Source of the DNA: Malachius bipustulatus
Lineage: Eukaryota > Arthropoda > Insecta > Coleoptera > Melyridae
DNA length: 64,000 nucleotides
Reading direction: 5' to 3'
NCBI GenBank assembly: GCA_910589415.1
Contig: OU342637.1
Span: 25,147,162 to 25,211,161 of the forward strand
Below, piece by piece: positions 49,545 to 63,200 of this stretch. Numbering within the stretch: the stretch's first letter is position 1; each line of letters begins with the position of its first letter. Made by a program: the position numbers and the translations under genes. The notes beneath the pieces were generated by a model. It was not told the DNA's origin, searched no databases, and saw only the letters and a program-made list of their open reading frames with translations.

Positions 49545-49640
49545 ACGGTAGCGTGATAGTTTAGGTCGCTGACTGAAGCCGTTGACGCTGCCACCGTCTG
49601 AGGTTCGAATCCCAGCTCGGTATGGTTGTTTATGTTCGTT
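49545..49640 (+). repeat. tRNA-derived SINE head
   Basis: A box A-like TAGTTTAGGTCG (about 49557) is followed by a perfect box B, GGTTCGAATCC, at 49602-49612, with tRNA-like spacing. The stems do not pair well enough for an intact tRNA. A SINE body may extend to about 49980, but its end is not clear. Confidence 0.65.
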
Positions 49641-50367
49641 TATAAAGCTATTTATTTCTTAAAAATGTTTCTGTGGCTATATGAGCTCGATCTCGAAGCC
49701 AAAATTACAAGAATGGAGCTACTATGTCTTACCTAAACAGTTAAGACCATTTTGAAAAAAATGCGAAAACTAAAAGCTACTGACACGACACGAAAAAGCC
49801 GAGTCTAGACTCTTTAGGGCGTCTTCATCTGAATATGAACTGCGTCCTTCTAGACTTCAGGATTTTCTCCTTCTCCCTTCTTTCTGCCCTTTCCTTCCTC
49901 CTGGTCCAGGTACACAGGTGTTGTGATTATACAACCCAACGAGGAATTGGGTTGTCCCAACGAGGAGGAGCTTGTGTAAGGACAGGATTGAATAAAAAAT
50001 GAAAAACAATCTTTAGGGTTGGTGAGGGTGAGTTATTTATTAATTGTTTTTAGTTCCTCTTTCGTGTTGCCCGAACGAGTTTTCACTATTTTTGACTATT
50101 TGACTATTTTTTGTTTCGTTTTAAAGATATCGCCAGAGGAAGGTGTTCAAATTATCACCCTGTACGTAGATTCAACAAAATATCTGAAACGCATTTTAAA
50201 GGACTTTCCAATTATTTATCATAAACGTAGGAGGCTGTCATTTGAAAATTTATTATTGGGGTGGGTGCGTTCCCCTTTGAAATTACTCAAACGGGTTTTT
50301 GCGATTTTTTTATGACTTTTTCTGTTTTAAAGATATTGCTGATGGGAAAAATTATCATCCTCTAAGG
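49641..50367. other. no recognisable gene; possible SINE body
   Basis: 49860-49980 is pyrimidine-rich, then holds CCCAACGAGGA twice around GGTTGT(C)CC. The open frame at 50019-50315 has no recognisable domain. This may include the body of the SINE headed at 49545. Confidence 0.4.
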
Positions 50368-50554
50368 CAGTGATTCCTTAAAGTGGGCGCCCCCCGGTGG
50401 ATGCTGCAGCGATCCAGGCAGGCGGTTATGGCTACAGGTGCATAAAAGAAAAAAGATAAGATTTTAAAATATTGATTTATACATTATAACTCTTAATTTT
50501 TTTTTTTTCGAAAAACGTACTAGACGTTTAGCCAAATAAGTTTGGCAGCCACTG
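50368..50554. mobile_element. hAT-like MITE, 187 bp
   Basis: The left end, CAGTGATTCCTTAAAGT, and the complement of the right end, CAGTGGCTGCCAAACTT, both resemble the hAT end pattern CAGTGGTTCCCAAACTT. The flanks carry a likely 8-bp target duplication, CTCTAAGG at 50360-50367 and CTCTAATC at 50555-50562 (6 of 8 match). There is no coding capacity, so it is non-autonomous. It is old, judging by the mismatches. Confidence 0.65.
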
Positions 50555-50562
50555 CTCTAATC

Positions 50563-51701
50563 ACCTGGCCGTGATTATTATAAAGCCTAATTAAAGCCGC
50601 AATTATTTCAATAAGATTTCGTCAATTGGAACTCTTTAATTTCGTTGAAATTTCTGGATCTCTGGAGAGAAGAGACGTAATTGCCCAAGTGGAAGATTAT
50701 AATCGAGCAAGCTGGACAATATTTGGTGACTCTTCTAATAAGTTATTAAAGAAAACTTTCCAAACCTCGCGCTAGAGCTACCAGCGATCTTGTTAAGATT
50801 TCTGGCTTGTAATGATTTTCATCCTGCTTGTTAGCCACAGTCCATTACTCTTCTTTTGCTCGGGAAGAAGTTTTTTGCAAGAACACGAACAGAACGAAAA
50901 CTATTACCTACATCCTTCCGCAGTCTAGTTCTTCTTGATACCAAATAACCAAGTCGGCGATTGATTTTAATCTTATACAGCGCTGGCCACAATTTTGCAG
51001 AATAATTATCTTCAAATGGGTACCTACACACCCCTTGATTGAGCCCGGCAATGCGCAGCAAGAAGAACAATGTGACAGAGTTAATGAACTTATCAAGACG
51101 TCTCCCGGTGGCAGGCACTTACAGTGTGTGCCTGCTGGATATCCTGGGGCCCGTAAATTACAGGCTCGCAGTAAATCCTTGCTTTATGTTTCATCGTTCG
51201 CAGACGTGAGCATTTATCTCGCTAATTTCGTCGCACGACACATAAATATCGCATTTCAGTCACCCGCTGAAAGTTGAAACGGAGACGATGACAGTGAAGG
51301 CCGTGGGTAATTACTGACGGACGTTGATTCCGCGAAAATGCGCCTTAACTGACAACTGTGTAATTAGTAATTATCTTGTATTCGTTAATAATAATAATTA
51401 TTATAAGGTCTCTCTGATTTAGAGATCGACCTACTGTTGAAAATCGCCAATCTTAGTATTTGTTGCGTCCCATTTTTTCATGTTACAGAAATGAAGTGAG
51501 AAAAGGGGATAGAGGAGAGAGGAAAATATATCCAGAAGACCAGCAGAAAGGGATTCCCTTCCAACCGTCGCAGGAGAAGGAGTTCCTTAAATAATCCGCA
51601 TTCCAGATATTATCTTAATTATTCATTGGTCATCAATACATCAAGATGTTTAAACATTTTGGTCCTTCGAGCCGGATGTTTAAACAGTAGTGACGAAACT
51701 G

Positions 51702-51733
<32 letters not shown>

Positions 51734-53711
51734 GAAGCATTTCTTACAGATACGTCCATAGTAAGGCATGGATGAATCGAATCGTTGGAAGAAGGGGTAG
51801 AGAAAGTAATTGTTGCCCGACAAGGTAAAAATTCGCTCACAATAAATTTTACTTTTCCAAGGAGTTAAACAAGAGATCGCGTCTGAAAGAAGTACGCGCA
51901 GCTTCAGCTGGGACAAGTCTTAAAGAATTTAAAAAATTTTAATTAAAACTTAACGATAGAAGGAATTTCTCGCATCTCGTTTGATCTTGACCTGATTTTC
52001 CAATATCGTGATTAATTCAACAAGTCTATAATGGAAAATATGATGGAAGTAATTTTGATGGAAGAAATAAGTATGTATGTGCGCATATATTAAACCTTAA
52101 GCACCAAGCACCAAGCACCATTGTCATATATAATGCCATTCTTGATCTTATATACGTGTTCTAGGTGTCAGAATAATTCATCTTTTCTTTTCCTCCATGA
52201 CGGATTGCCGGCAATGAATTCTTCGGTATAAATTTGCCCAGAGGAGAGTATAAATAACAGCGTGAAATGGCCGCAACCAACGTATTGCGATATATCGTCG
52301 GGACTCAGCGTCGACAAGTTATTATGTTAGAGAATGGGACTTCCGTTTTTTACCGCTCACATCTTTCTCTCAATATAACCTGCTTCCTGTTACAGATTTG
52401 CCCAATAAATAATATCGACTATTAGTTATTTTTTTGCATGCCGGGATGCGTTTTCAGTATTGCCGGTGACTTGGAAGGGGAGCCAATCGATCTGCTGTGC
52501 TGGAGTTCCGTGTTTCCTGCAGCGTGTAATGAAACAAAAGAAAGTGAGCTTGAAGGATGCTGGGGATGTTGGAGAAGTTGTATTGTAGTTTCTAAAAAGT
52601 TGTTTTTTCTTCTTCTTCTCGATTGATATGGTGGTTGCAATATTTTTGCTATACATCGAGCATTTCCAGTAAAAATATGGACTAAATAAAAACAATATTA
52701 AGTACCTATGACTTGTCTTATTTTGGTTCAATGAATATACTTCACAGCAGCAACGAGTTGTAACTGCATAGAACACCGAAAATTTATTTCTTAATTTTCA
52801 CTGGAATATCTATTTTAAAAAATGGGAATTTGAAACTGAATATCAAAAAAAGCTAATTATTGTCAATTGATAGGTGACCAAACTGGTTCGAGGATTGATT
52901 ATTGTTGAGCGGCTGTTATGCTTAAACGTGTATTAATAATTAATATATGTTTTAGATTGGGGAGAATATCTGACGATTCTCGACGGAACGAGTAATTCGA
53001 ATATCTAACGATACGATTTCTTTTGCATGAACGAACGATTCGAGCGGCCCTTGTTACCTCGACAATCGTAATTTTACGACTCTGCGGTGGTCGCAGACGA
53101 ACTCTCTCTTCTTCCTTCTCCCCGCGTTGCGGCGTTACAGTTTACAGTGGGCAACCAGGAAGGAAAATAGGAAGGTATTCTTTGGCTTTCCAGGGGAAAT
53201 TCTAACGACACGAATTTAAGAGTTGAATTAATGTAGGTACATACATTGGTAAATACCTACTGTTTGTGCGTGGAAAAATATGATTACAAAAATTGTCGAG
53301 GCATCCGCTTCCAACAACTTTTGTTTGGAACTTTTTTGAAATTCCTTATTGTTCAAACGTTACAAATTTTTAAATTTGGCATTTTTTATGGGTGAAAACG
53401 TTTTTTTTTTCGAATTTAAAATAATTTTTTGCATGTTTGATACGTAAACAGAGGGCGTCAGAATAGCTGACAGGAGGCAATGTTTTTGGAAGTGTTTGTG
53501 GTCGCTGATTAAGAATACGATATCCGATTTTCGAAACACAAAATGAAGGGTCCAATATGGCGGACGTCTTTCAAAAATTCATCGCATTTTCACTAACCTC
53601 TAAACCCTAAAAACCACAAAATAATGTATTTGGTTACGACATGAATTAATTAGTTATGTGCAAAATTCAAAATTTTTCATAAATATTGACGTCATCAACA
53701 TTTTGCCCCAA
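50563..53711. other. no recognisable gene; T29 run
   Basis: A run of 29 T lies at 51702-51730 with GATGTTTAAAC directly repeated just before it (51645 and 51674). It could be the poly(A) of a minus-strand retrocopy, but no parent is recognised. 52109-52131 has (AGCACCA)n. The frames at 52422-52776 lie in a pyrimidine-rich region and show no recognisable domain. Confidence 0.45.
51494..51606 (+). repeat. dispersed repeat, copy 2 of 2
   Basis: Matches 44643-44775: GTGAGAAAAGGGGATAGAGG, then a GGAAAATATATCC-like part, GCAGGAGAAGGAGTTCC and CCGCATTCC. The two copies are about 6.8 kb apart and diverged. Confidence 0.7.
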
Positions 53712-56700
53712 TAGCGTAATTTTTGAAAATTGGCAACTATTCAAAAATTTGTTAGGAGAGAAATTTTCGAACAAAAGTTCCTGGAAAATCCACTTTTGAA
53801 TGCTTTGTTGCCAAAGAAATCCTCCTTGTCGATAATGAAATTGAAAAAATCGTTTTTCCGCTCCCAAAAGTGTAATTTTTGAAATACTTTGTTGGGAAAG
53901 AAATCCTCCTTACCGATGATAAAATTGAAAAAACAGTTTGTACGCTACCAAAAGTGTAATTTTTGAAAATAGGCAACTTTTGAATACTTTGGTGAGAAAG
54001 AAATCGTCCTTATCGATGATAAAATTAAAAAATCGTTTTTCCGCTCCCGAAAGTGTAATTTTTGAAATACTTTGTTGGGAAAGAAATCCTCCTTAACGAT
54101 GATAAAATTGAAAAAAACCGTTTTTCCGCTCCCAAAAGTGTAATTTTTGAAATACTTTGTTGGGAAAGAAATCCTCCTTAACGATGATAAAATTGAAAAA
54201 AACCGTTTTTCCGCTCCCAAAAGTGTAATTTTTGAAATACTTTGTTGGGAAAGAAATCCTCCTTAACGATGATAAAATTGAAAAAAACCGTTTTTCCGCT
54301 CCCAAAAGTGTAATTTTTGAAATACTTTGTTGGGAAAGAAATCCTCCTTAACGATGATAAAATTGATAAAAACCGTTTTTCCGCTCCCAAAAGTGTAATT
54401 TTTGAAATACTTTGTTGGGAAAGAAATCCTCGTTAACGATGATAAAATTGAAAAAAACCGTTTTTCCGCTCCCAAAATTGTAATTTTTGAAATACTTTGT
54501 TGAGAAAGAAATCCTCCTTAACGATGATAAAATTGAAAAAACAGTTTGTACGGCTACCAAAAGTGTAATTTTTGAAAATAGGCAACTTTTGAATACTTTG
54601 GTGAGAAAGAAATCGTCCTTATCGATGATAAAATTAAAAAACCGTTTTTCCGCTCCCAAAAGTGTAATTTTTGAAATACTTTGTTGGGAAAGAAATCCTC
54701 CTTAACGATGATAAAATTGAAAAAAAAACGTTTTTCCGCTCCCAAAAGTGTAATTTTTGAAATACTTTGTTGGGAAAGAAATCCTCCTTAACGATGATAA
54801 AATTGAAAAAAAACGTTTTTCCGCTCCCAAAATTGTAATTTTTGAAATACTTTGTTGGGAAAGAAATCCTCCTTAACGATGATAAAATTGAAAAAAACCG
54901 TTTTTCCGCTCCCAAAAGTGTAATTTTTGAAATACTTTGTTGGGAAAGAAATCCTCCTTAACGATGATAAAATTGAAAAAAACCGTTTTTCCGCTCCCAA
55001 AAGTGTAATTTTTGAAATACTTTGTTGGGAAATAAATCCTCCTTAACGATGATAAAATTGAAAAAAACCGTTTTTCCGCTCCCAAAATTGTAATTTTTGA
55101 AATACTTTGTTGGGAAAGAAATCCTCCTTAACGATGATAAAATTGAAAAAACCGTTTTTCCGCTCCCAAAAGTGTAATTTTTTAAATACTTTGTTGGGAA
55201 AGAAATCCTCCTTAACGATGATAAGATTGAAAAAAACCGTTTTTCCGCTCCCAAAAGTGTAATTTTTGAAATACTTTGTTGGGAAAGAAATCCTCCTTAA
55301 CGATGATAAAATTAAAAAATCGTTTTTCCGCTCCCGAAAGTGTAATTTTTGAAATACTTTGTTGGGAAAGAAATCCTCCTTAACGATGATAAAATTGAAA
55401 AAAACCGTTTTTCCGCTCCCAAAAGTGTAATTTTTGAAATACTTTGTTGGGAAAGAAATCCTCCTTAACGATGATAAAATTGAAAAAAACCGTTTTTCCG
55501 CTCCCAAAAGTGTAATTTTTGAAATACTTTGTTGGGAAAGAAATCCTCCTTAACGATGATAAAATTGAAAAAAACCGTTTTTCCGCTCCCAAAAGTGTAA
55601 TTTTTGAAATACTTTGTTGGGAAAGAAATCCTCCTTAACGATGATAAAATTAAAAAATCGTTTTTCCGCTCCCGAAAGTGTAATTTTTGAAATACTTTGT
55701 TGGGAAAGAAATCCTCCTTAACGATGATAAAATTGAAAAAAACCGTTTTTCCGCTCCCAAAAGTGTAATTTTTGAAATACTTTGTTGGGAAAGAAATCCT
55801 CCTTAACGATGATAAAATTGAAAAAAACCGTTTTTCCGCTCCCAAAAGTGTAATTTTTGAAATACTTTGTTGGGAAAGAAATCCTCCTTAACGATGATAA
55901 AATTGAAAAAAACCGTTTTTCCGCTCCCAAAAGTGTAATTTTTGAAATACTTTGTTGGGAAAGAAATCCTCCTTAACGATGATAAAATTGAAAAAAACCG
56001 TTTTTCCGCTCCCAAAAGTGTAATTTTTGAAATACTTTGTTGGGAAAGAAATCCTCGTTAACGATGATAAAATTGAAAAAAACCGTTTTTCCGCTCCCAA
56101 AATTGTAATTTTTGAAATACTTTGTTGAGAAAGAAATCCTCCTTAACGATGATAAAATTGAAAAAACAGTTTGTACGGCTACCAAAAGTGTAATTTTTGA
56201 AAATAGGCAACTTTTGAATACTTTGGTGAGAAAGAAATCGTCCTTATCGATGATAAAATTAAAAAACCGTTTTTCCGCTCCCAAAAGTGTAATTTTTGAA
56301 ATACTTTGTTGGGAAAGAAATCCTCCTTAACGATGATAAAATTGAAAAAAAAACGTTTTTCCGCTCCCAAAAGTGTAATTTTTGAAATACTTTGTTGGGA
56401 AAGAAATCCTCCTTAACGATGATAAAATTGAAAAAAAACGTTTTTCCGCTCCCAAAATTGTAATTTTTGAAATACTTTGTTGGGAAAGAAATCCTCCTTA
56501 ACGATGATAAAATTGAAAAAAACCGTTTTTCCGCTCCCAAAAGTGTAATTTTTGAAATACTTTGTTGGGAAAGAAATCCTCCTTAACGATGATAAAATTG
56601 AAAAAAACCGTTTTTCCGCTCCCAAAAGTGTAATTTTTGAAATACTTTGTTGGGAAAGAAATCCTCGTTAACGATGATAAAATTGAAAAAAACCGTTTTT

Positions 56701-57200
56701 CCGCTCCCAAAATTGTAATTTTTGAAATACTTTGTTGGGAAAGAAATCCTCCTTAACGATGATAAAATTGAAAAAACCGTTTTTCCGCTCCCAAAAGTGT
56801 AATTTTTTAAATACTTTGTTGGGAAAGAAATCCTCCTTAACGATGATAAGATTGAAAAAAACCGTTTTTCCGCTCCCAAAAGTGTAATTTTTGAAATACT
56901 TTGTTGGGAAAGAAATCCTCCTTAACGATGATAAAATTGAAAAAACCGTTTTTCCGCTCCCAAAAGTGTAATTTTTTAAATACTTTGTTGGGAAAGAAAT
57001 CCTCCTTAACGATGATAAGATTGAAAAAAACCGTTTTTCCGCTCCCAAAAGTGTAATTTTTGAAATACTTTGTTGGGAAAGAAATCCTCCTTATCGATGA
57101 TAAAATTGAAAAAAACATTTTCCTGCTCCCAAAAATGTAATTTTTGAAAATTGGCAACTTTTGAACCATAGAAATTTCCAAACAAAAGTTCTTTGGAAAT
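53712..57200. repeat. 85-bp satellite, about 40 units, with higher-order structure
   Basis: The unit is about 85 bp: CCGTTTTTCCGCTCCCAAAA, then GTGTAATTTTTGAAATACTT, TGTTGGGAAAGAAATCCTCC, TTAACGATGATAAAATTGAA and an A-run. A longer variant (with GTTTGTACGGCTACC, AAATAGGCAACTTTTGAA, TTGGTGAGAAAG) appears at about 53936, 54542 and 56167. The last two are 1625 bp apart, and almost all the sequence from 54350 to 55254 repeats at 55975-56879. A shorter period of about 338 bp (four units) is marked by AAAATTAAAAAATCG at 55310 and 55647. The minus strand has many overlapping open frames of about 70 codons starting MGAEKRFF; they are one repeat read in three frames (85 is not a multiple of 3) and are not genes. 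Confidence 0.97.
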
Positions 57201-60200
57201 CATCTTCAACAATTTTGTAATTATAATTTTTTATGTAGGTACAAGCAATATTTATCGAGATACACCAATTCATCCCTTACATTCAAGATGGCGGTCCCTA
57301 CTCGCGGAATCTGAGGAGGGAAACTTGTCTGGAGTGTTCTGTTCTAATCTAGTAGCATCCCCTACCACCATCAAAATTTCATGGAACTGCTATTAACGTA
57401 ATTTCACTTTCAATTTCAATTTAAGAAAAAAATCAAAAGAAATTTTCAAGACAATTTGAGTAAAAAAATCTCCCTAGGGGTGGTTTTGTTTCAAGAAAAT
57501 CTTGTAACAAGTGACTCCTTAGATCTCTAGAAAAAAAAAGAGTTTTCATTAAAATAGTTGCTAAACAAAAAAATTGGTAAGTGGATTCACATAAAAACAT
57601 CAAGGAGTTTGAAATGCGCCAACACCACATGCTACTCTCCTTAATAATGTTTTTTTTTATATAGAGCTTGAAATAAAGTATCTAAAGCTATATAGCCGAA
57701 ATTTAAAACCTCATAAAAGTAATTCCACAGAGTACTGATTAGAAATCCAAGGAAACCAATAAAAAAACCGGAAAGAACTTCAGGGATAAGATTTCAAGCA
57801 AAAGGTGAAAAAATACCTGTGTATAGACTTTCTAGGCCGTAAAGGCACCTGAACCGCAAACTGAGCCCAGACCCGCTTTGAAATGTCTGGCTCTTTTATT
57901 TTTTATTTATTTTTTATATTTTAAAAGTTAGTAATGATAATGAAGTAAATAAGAGAAGTAATTTCGTAGTTTCTAAACACAGTTGAAGAAGCTCAAGTCG
58001 AGTTATAGTAACTACTTACTACTAGAGAGGACAGTACAGTTTTAAACTTGCAAAATTGTTGTTTTAGTAAAAAGTGTTTATAGTAGGTACATATCTATAT
58101 CTGGTAAAGAAGTAGACAAATGACGTTTGAAGAACTGCAGTAATAATAGAATTTAGTAGAAGAATATTTAATGTAGAAGAGAATCGATTGTGGAAGAGTC
58201 TGGGTCTGATATAATAATTATTGTGAAGTCAGAGATAATTATTCAGCAATTATCCCTATAAAGTCCTGTAAATTCTCAGGATTCAAAAGTTTTTCTTAGA
58301 TAGGTAGGTACCTACTCTTTTACTTTTATAATAAATCATTAAAATAAATGTTTAATTATCATAAAACATAAAATTAGGGCGCATTACTTCAACGATCCCG
58401 AATTGGAATCATCAGACCGTCTCTGGTTTTCCAGTCAATGAGAAATTGAAATTCGGCGCCTATAAGAGAGGAAATAAGTCCGGAGTGCCGTCATTTACTC
58501 CGGGCCTTTTGTTTTTATAGACGCACAGCCAGCCCCGTCTTTGGTAATGCTATTGTTTTCCGACATAAATATGCCCGAATGACGCTCCAAGTCGTGATTC
58601 TCCATTTCATTTTGCGCTGAGATGCCAACAGGATGAATGTATTTGTTTTCCTTCTGAAATGCTCGAGATGTTCCTTGAATAATTTCCTGCATACAAATGT
58701 ATGCGTACCAATGCATTTTACTCTTCGTCTGGAAATATAGGGCGACCTTGTCATCTTCAAGACTTATATGAAATGGATTTTCTTTCTGATAGCTCTGGAA
58801 AGTATGTATGTATGTATATCAGAATTTTAAAAATTCTCAGATCCTAAACTTTTAGAAAAAAAGCGGCGACTTTGGTATTAGCGTCACGTAGATACGAGAG
58901 GATCTCTAAAAGAAGAAGAGAAGTTTCACCGATACAGATATAAAAGAAGTGGATAAAATTTTCAGAAGTAAACATATTTCCCTTCGCATTTACAGCCGTT
59001 TTAGAGCCGCACACCTAAAATTTCACGGTATCATGCAAACTTTGCATGTAAGGAAAACAGGACCTAAGTAGTGGAAAGTGGAAGGGAATTTAAAGTTGCG
59101 TTATTGGAGTTCTGCAGGAAATGGATACGTTCAGAAGTCGGAGGGCGATGCAGTATAAGCGAGCGTATACGATTTTATGGCGTCTCGGTGCAGCGAAAAA
59201 GTTCTTACGGACAAAAAACCGATATGGCGACGCTCGAACTTATCTAGGCTATTAGAATCGCTATTTGAAGACGAAAGTTCGCTTCCCTCTGTATTGAATC
59301 ATTCCCGGTACGGAATTTCTTCACTGACCGGATGGCATAAAAATAAAAGCAGATGTCTGCTCTTGCTCGGGTCCCTCTCACTATGAAAACATGCTGAGAA
59401 TTTTTATCCATTGCTCCACAATAAAATAAAAGAGCTACTCTCTAACTATCTTCTTAAAGAAAATAACTTAATGCCAGTTCTAGTTCTGCTACTCTCTTTT
59501 ATTGCAATCCTAGTATTGTTTTGATCTGTACTCAAGAGAACTTCCATTAGAAAAACATTTATAAAACTAAACGAAACAACAGGGAAATAACTGAAAACTA
59601 AAACCAAAAAGACTACCATTTTAAATGACATAGGTATGTTTAGTTGTTAGTTATTCTTGTTCGACAACAAGGCGACTGAACATGGCGAGAATGTTGTTGT
59701 GACGCCGGTAAGGTGGCTTGTATTCGATTGGACCAGAACCAGTACGAATGAATGATTTTCAACCTACTAACCGCGTCAGATTCAACATCTGAACACAGGA
59801 CCATAGAGGAATATTCGAGCAGTGGATGGAATAGTAAAGGCTCGGGTCATTTCGTATATAGAAATCTTCGCGATTTCTGCTACTCGAAACTACTCGACAT
59901 ACAAATCAATTCAAGGCCAGTGACCAGGCAACTGAGATCAGTAGTTGAGAGTTGAAAGAAGTGAGATAACAGAAAGATAAAGAGAAGCAGAAGGGCGAAA
60001 TAAACGGTCTAGATTGGAAGATCAGTGGCGTTACAAGCGAAAATAAGGCGATTATAAAGTGAAATACTTCTAGGTTGTACCTAATTTTATTTATAGTAAA
60101 ATTGAGGTAAACGTTTAGAAGTGCCGTATTAGTTAAGATTAACCTAACCGAAAAATGAGCATGATTCGCTCATACGATCTATTGAAAATGGGCCGGAGCA

Positions 60201-63200
60201 ACAAATTTTAAGGCCTCCGTTCAGGGCCGTATTTTTTTTGCAACGTCCCACTTATAAGATTTTTTTCTCGGTAACAGCACATCTCGGAGGGATTCTGTTT
60301 TCACAGTTACTTAGGGAAAGCATAAACGTACCTCGTACCAGCAAAACTTTAATCGTCTTGCGGGTCAAAAAAATTAGGCAAGCGGTAAAAGAATTTTAGC
60401 ACTCACCTATCATTTTTCGCATATTTTCGAGGTTTTTCCAACTTTTTTTGACCGATCAGGAAAATAACAAAACAGTGTGATAGAGACGTTCATCACCTTT
60501 TTTCAATTTTTTTTCTTCGACATATAATTTGAAGTGTTGGCTTGAATTCGTCTCGCACATGTTGACACTTTTATCAAAAAAGAAAAAACTTTTTTTTACA
60601 GAATTTTTCAAAAATCTCGGTCCAAATTTTTTTTTACAGTAGACAACTGTACTGATAACCTTTGACGTCGAAAAATTGTGGGAAGTGTATTAATAAAATG
60701 GCGCGAATATTAAAAATTGCGCGAAAAATTTATAAAACAAGCACTCTCAGGATTGAAAAGCGAGATAAGGTTTTTTTCAATACCTAAGCGTGCAATTTGT
60801 TGTTTTTTTTTTACTATACTTACCTACTGTGAATATTATATACAATCTTTGTAAATACAATAAAACAATAAATCAAGCCGCGACGGAACTGTGTTTTTTT
60901 TTACCTCAATATTTTGACTTTCTCATATCTTAGCCGGGTCATATTTTCAAGCAGCAGTAGTGTCTCAGCATAAGTACGCCGATCAGAAATAACCCATAAA
61001 TAAAGCTCTCGGATAAATATGTCCACATCGGGGAAACACAGCAGCCCTATTATCCGATAGCGTCGCGTTGTCAATTTCTAGCAAGGCGGTACTTGCGACA
61101 ATGTATTCCGCGAAGGATATAAATCCATCGACATAGACCGAAGGAGTTTATTACGGCCATTTTAGAGACCATCTCCTTGAGATGCACACGGCAAGAGGTA
61201 ATGTGACTCCCCGTCGAGAGCTGATCTGCGACCAGGAGAGAGAAGCCATGCACGGCAGCCGTGGAGGGATTACCGGGAGAGACCGAGACGGTCAAGGGAG
61301 GCTAAGGAGGGGAAACTTTAGCACCCTCCTGCGAAATACAGAAGATAGAGTGGTCTTTAATATATAAAATTATCTAATAGGTATTGATGTCTAGTGTCTA
61401 TTATAAAAATTGCTAGGATGAAAAATTTCCATCAATCTCAATGGGTTATGGAATAAAAAATATCAACTCCTTTAATGTAACGTTCTTGGCAATGGTCTTG
61501 GCTCACGCTCACACGTTCTCAGACCAGCAAGCAATATGTTTACAAACCCAGCCAATTGCAGATTGAATATAGATGACTATGAGAATCCTCCCGGCGCAGC
61601 GGAGTTCCACGGCAGCAAGTTTCGGGGTAGCTTTCCAGGCAGAATAGTTTCCTGATGCCGTTCAGGGACTGTTTACTCCGCTACTTGCTAGATTAACTGC
61701 CGAACGGCAACATTAGCAATGTCTCGTCGAGGAATTTATGGCCTCTCCTTTGCATTTCCAATAGAAATGAAAAAATCTATTCCACACAACACTGTCATTT
61801 GTATGTGCTCGCTTCGTGGGAGAATGACAGAAATACAAAGATAGGTTTTCGTTTCACGAGTAATTTTCAAGATTTTTTTTTCATCCATCAGTTTCATGCT
61901 TCCTAAAGCTGCCACAAAATTATTTTCATAATTTGATTACATTCTTGACTAAATGGTGGCTCACTCTCATAAATCACAGAGTCAACCACAGAGTAGCGAC
62001 TTTGTTAATCTCAATTTAATCTCATGAGCGAAAAGGCACAAGATTCGCAAACCTGTTATTACCGAAATGAGTGGCACACTCAATATTATCTATTTGTTTA
62101 ATAATTTCCATTAATCATTTAATTCAATAAACTTCTTGATTTATTGTAATTGACAGACGATGTTATTATTAATATTGTCGTTTATTGTTAAATGAAATCT
62201 TTGAGTATCAAAAATCAGAGGATTATATAATTCCAATTTACCCTTCTGCTGAACGCGATGGAAACTACCATTTTGAAACATCTAATAGGTACTTCTTCTC
62301 GTTAAGACATTCACAGTTTTGCTTTTTATTATTTAAGTACGTCATATTATTGGTTTGAATAACGGATGTGTTGTATCCGCCATATCCAAACATCCCTTCT
62401 GACAGTCACATCTATTTAGACGATATAGTATACTTCTTGATGTTTTATATTCGAAGATTAAAAAAGTGTGATAATTGAATGTTTAGGTTAGGAGCTAGTT
62501 ATGCGTATTTAACGGATTTTTCAATTATCATTTTAATTATTAAATATAAAATGAGTGAAAGTGAAACTGAAATGGAAAACACCCCAAATAATAGAGCAAG
62601 CTAAAATGGCAATGGAAAATACTTTACCCCAGAAGTCAAAAGAAAAATAGTAAAAGGTCCCATTGAATTTGAACAGTAATACTAAAATGGTGGTAAGTAC
62701 TATAATGCTATTGGAATCAGATAAAGTATAGTACAATATCCAATATCTCGAGTTGAAAGACAATTACACACTTGCGGAATTACACACTCGCCTTATCTGC
62801 TAAATCAAATAAAGTCATTTTCAATTCTCGTTATGTAATATACTATTGTTGGTGTTCAACAAAGTTGGAAAAGACCTTGAACTTCCCGACAACGGCGAGA
62901 TCAATAATAAATTTACGGAACTAAGTTGCACGCATAAAACGAAAATAAAAATTAACATTTATTCAAGTACTACATCTCGGCACAGACAAGAATGGTTGTG
63001 ACGTTTAATTTGTATACTTAATTGAATTTCACCCCTATTTTTAAATCAGCCACCACTTGCTCCCTACGCTTGGTAATCTTGGTCTTTTATTTCCTTCATT
63101 AACAGAATGTACAAATGCAAGACGGGGGGAGTGAGTGATTGGTAATTTATTGGCCGGTGTACGGTCGACGTTTCGTTTCATAACCGGATGATTCATAAAG

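Noticed and set aside
49545..49640. Intact tRNA gene
   Set aside because: Box B is perfect but the T and acceptor stems do not pair.
53712..57200. CRISPR array
   Set aside because: Units are contiguous with no unique spacers, and the context is eukaryotic.
53712..57200. CENP-B box in the satellite (CTTTGTTGGGAAAGAAA)
   Set aside because: It matches the box at about 12 of 17 positions but lacks the essential TTCG and CGGG bases.
53667..57273. Many overlapping minus-strand open frames with shared peptides (MGAEKRFFSILSS and similar)
   Set aside because: They are the 85-bp satellite read in successive frames; one unit is not a multiple of three and the frames overlap each other.
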